A DNA stretch of 64,000 bases from Anthoceros angustus (lineage: Eukaryota; Streptophyta; Anthocerotopsida; Anthocerotales; Anthocerotaceae). The notes under the pieces were generated by a model. It saw nothing but the letters and a program-made list of their open reading frames with translations. It made no database searches and had not been told where the DNA came from. The stretch is taken from NCBI GenBank assembly GCA_010909165.1, contig MU008149.1, positions 248,001-312,000 on the forward strand, in the 5' to 3' direction. Each line of letters starts with the position of its first letter. Position 1 is the first letter of the stretch. The translations under genes and the position numbers were made by a program. Of this stretch, positions 61,341-64,000 are shown piece by piece.

Positions 61341-62460
61341 CCCATCCGGTTTAGCGTTTATGCTTTGCGATGCACCACCATGACGGCTCGCTTTCGCATT
61401 CCCCAATCCGGTCCGAACGGGTGGGCTTGTGTTTTGCGATGGATTCCCCTCGCTCCTCCCTTCGCACTCCCCACGGACATCGATCCCATGGGACCTGAGA
61501 CACAATCCATGCGCATAGCCAATGCAAGTATCCACAATGGACATGGGCTGCTTACCGGCGTCATCTCTGTTCGCGTTGCTCTTCCCGATGGTGCGGCTCT
61601 CGGTGACACTTGAGATGAAAGCACAACGTCAATGGCGACCACGCTGAAGTTCGGCCGCGTCTCGTCCACCGACTTGTCCCCGCCATGCGGCTTTAGGCGC
61701 TTCCATATTACTGCCTGAAGAACAACATCGATCCGGCTCAACACCTGATCCTAACACGACATGTTCTGAATACAAACCCCCAGCAAGTCGTTATAAGAAA
61801 ACTCTAGGCTCACCACTCGCAAGTGCAGGAGAAGGGAATGCGCCGTCAGACTCCATTGGCCCATCTCCCTGAGATGCAACCTTCTCCGGGACCCTGGATT
61901 GTCGCCTCAGGAATCCAGCCAATCCACCTTTTCCGTATGGATTTGTCCCCGCCTTGCCATGCTGCGATCTGCGCTTCCACCGCCTTCCATTGTAGCGGGC
62001 CACCGTCGTGGTTTGCTGCCAGCTCGCACCTCGGCCTCCACGGCCTTCGTCGGCGGCCAAGCCCATTACTGGCGAAGATGGTCACCGCCCCGATTCCTCC
62101 TTAATTCCGCCTCTCGGACCTGGTTCGGACAAAATAATTAGAGGAAGACAATTCTTTGAACGTTTCTTGATGTAATCCGATTCGGGACCTTTGGAAATTC
62201 TGCAACCAAGTCCAGCAGAGTGCGAGAGGGACTTGTCCCGCGACTAGCAAGTCAAAATCAGCCTGGTAACCACCAACTCGTGCACCGGGCCATGAAGGCA
62301 CTCGTCCGTGTCCCTCCCCAAAACGCCCTACTTCTTGTTCAAGACCGTCTTGATGTTGCTTGCACCATCCGTGGCCGTGAATGTGAGCAAGCGCCTTCAA
62401 AGCCGGTCCTAATGGCACCGTGAAGCTCGCCACCGGATCGCTATCCACGTACCAATTCTG
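61341..62460 (-). pseudogene. Possible hAT transposase remnant
   Basis: Minus-strand pieces in several frames resemble parts of an hAT transposase: TATDGASNIKTVLNKK (62370 downward), CLHGPVHELVV, and lower down LSRIDVVLQAVIWKRL and AIDVVLSSQVSP (61740-61610). Each match is short and interrupted by stops, so the call is tentative. Confidence 0.3.
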
Positions 62461-64000
62461 CTCGGATCTCCACCAACATCGATGAAGCTTTTATTCCATT
62501 GCGCATGAAAGGTGCCCATCCATTGTAATTCCTCCATTTCGAGCCCTCACCTCGCCACCTTCTAGCTCCTCCCCGCCCACCACCCATGCTCTCCTCCCAT
62601 CATCGCCGATGTCCCCTCACATGAGGCCCCACGCTCTACCAAGAAGGCATCTTTCACGTGACCTCAATAACCGGGTGAGACACACAATCCGGGATTAGCA
62701 ACAACGAGGAAGCGGCGAAAGGGAAAGAGAGCGCTAGACTTGCACTGGGAACATACCATTGAACTATGCACATGGCCAAAACGCGGACATGAAGACCCTA
62801 CCCATTGCAGCGTTTGCTCGGGAAGTTCAAACCCAACAGCCCTATCCTTGCATTGGCCAGCGGTCTCACGATCAGGAAAGTCTGGCACACTTTGGATGAC
62901 GCCATCTCCCTGACATGGCGACCAGGTGGCAGGGCTTGGCTCACGCCGGTGGCATGAGCCGGCGGCCCACTTCACCTCAAGCCTTGTGACGTAAGGGAAC
63001 ATGGGCGCAAAACCGCAACAGCGTAAGAGCGACAGGTCATGACCGAAGCTCCTTTGATTTCGGCTTCATGCGTGCTTGTAATGACACAAAGCTCTTCTCG
63101 ACCACCGTGCTTGCCATCTCCATCTCCAACACATCCATATCGGCGGCACCTCGCACATCCTCGCTAACCTCCGGATCCATGTCGGCTTCCATGAAGGCCT
63201 GTGGTGTGGGGAGATAAAATGGAAGGAGTCAAGGCCCTCCAAACTCAATCAAGTGGCTCGAGTCTTTTCCCGTGACCTCGGCGGTGCGGCATATGGAATC
63301 TCTAGCATACGGCCCTAGTCCCATTACTTGTCGCCCCGCCCACCATGCGTCGCTAGTGAATAAAGTGCATCCACATCACTACACCGGGCAGCAGTTTGGG
63401 CGGGTCGCCTGGCGAACCACAGCAATGCGGTCGCGAGTGGCGCGAAATCCGTGACTCGTGCAAAAATTGTGACCCGAGTCGGAATAAGACCACACACACA
63501 CCGCAGCTTGACCACGATTTGGGTGCTTTGGTGACCCACTCTTTAAACCCGCCCACCAACACACTCGACGAGTGCCATGGAGGACCCACGATATCAAGAG
63601 TCGATGCCCTTCAAGATGAAGATGCTCCTCTTCTCCGACGACAATCGAGCTTGTGCCAAGAGTCTCCCGCCACCACCGAGCTTGTGACAACGGCGTACAA
63701 TTGCAGTGCTGGCGATGCCTCCTGCACGGGATCGCATGATGAGGCCGAAAGCCGGACGATGGGTTCTACAACAGGTCATTCGCCTCAACTCCTGCATGGA
63801 CTCGTCATATGTTCAATGCCATTTCGCCTTCAGACATTACCTTGTGCCCGAGGCACGAGCGGCTCAAAGTGAAAGCCGAGTGAGTGTCCATGAGGTCGTG
63901 CCCCAAAGAACATGTCTTGTAATTGTATCATCCCATGCATGTCTTGTATTTGTAAGCCACTTGTTAATCATCCCACACATTCGGCCGAACTTCGCAGTGT
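62461..64000. other. Unassigned DNA to window end
   Basis: Open frames on both strands (for example 63396-63872 plus, 62664-63002 minus) without recognised motifs; may be more of the hAT-like remnant. Confidence 0.3.

Overview
The window is nuclear DNA from a land plant with swimming sperm, most likely a seed-free vascular plant (fern or lycophyte). The evidence is a long axonemal dynein heavy chain gene together with plant-specific genes: a plant-type arabinose-5-phosphate isomerase, a TPD1-like secreted protein and a DYW-class PPR pseudogene. There are also plant Copia elements with an initiator-tRNA-Met primer site. All genes are spliced with GT-AG introns except ZMAT2. Introns are short (76-228 bp), which is small for a typical fern, so I do not name the lineage.

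Left part (1-14.9 kb): a dynein heavy chain gene on the minus strand fills 1-13225. I resolved 23 exons that join in frame into about 3514 residues: N-terminal tail, linker, AAA1-AAA4, stalk, microtubule-binding domain and the returning coiled coil. AAA5, AAA6 and the C-terminus lie beyond the left edge. Upstream on the same strand is an intronless ZMAT2/Snu23 splicing-factor gene (14267-14866).

Middle-left (14.9-27.4 kb): gene-poor DNA with minisatellites, an imperfect inverted repeat, two remnants of one LINE family, a broken DYW PPR gene (18450-20349, minus), a 38-bp tandem array and a possible solo LTR.

Gene island (27.8-33.4 kb, plus strand): KDSD (three exons, CMP-Kdo route to the cell-wall pectin RG-II), a ketopantoate-reductase-like Rossmann protein (three exons), and a three-exon gene that joins a TPD1-like ligand domain to a long proline-rich tail built on 126-bp repeats.

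Right half (33.4-64 kb): almost entirely decayed mobile DNA. It holds a minus-strand gene remnant with an N6/N4 DNA methyltransferase domain, a plus-strand DUF7869-type transposase-like remnant, a Copia element with both LTRs (46162-52280), a 1.5-kb array of interleaved palindromes (54.4-55.9 kb), a second Copia reverse-transcriptase fragment and a possible hAT remnant. A GC-rich minisatellite with GGCATGCC palindromes occurs inside both the methyltransferase remnant and the DUF7869 remnant.

The strongest candidates for something new are the TPD1/proline-rich fusion, the palindrome array and the methyltransferase-bearing element.
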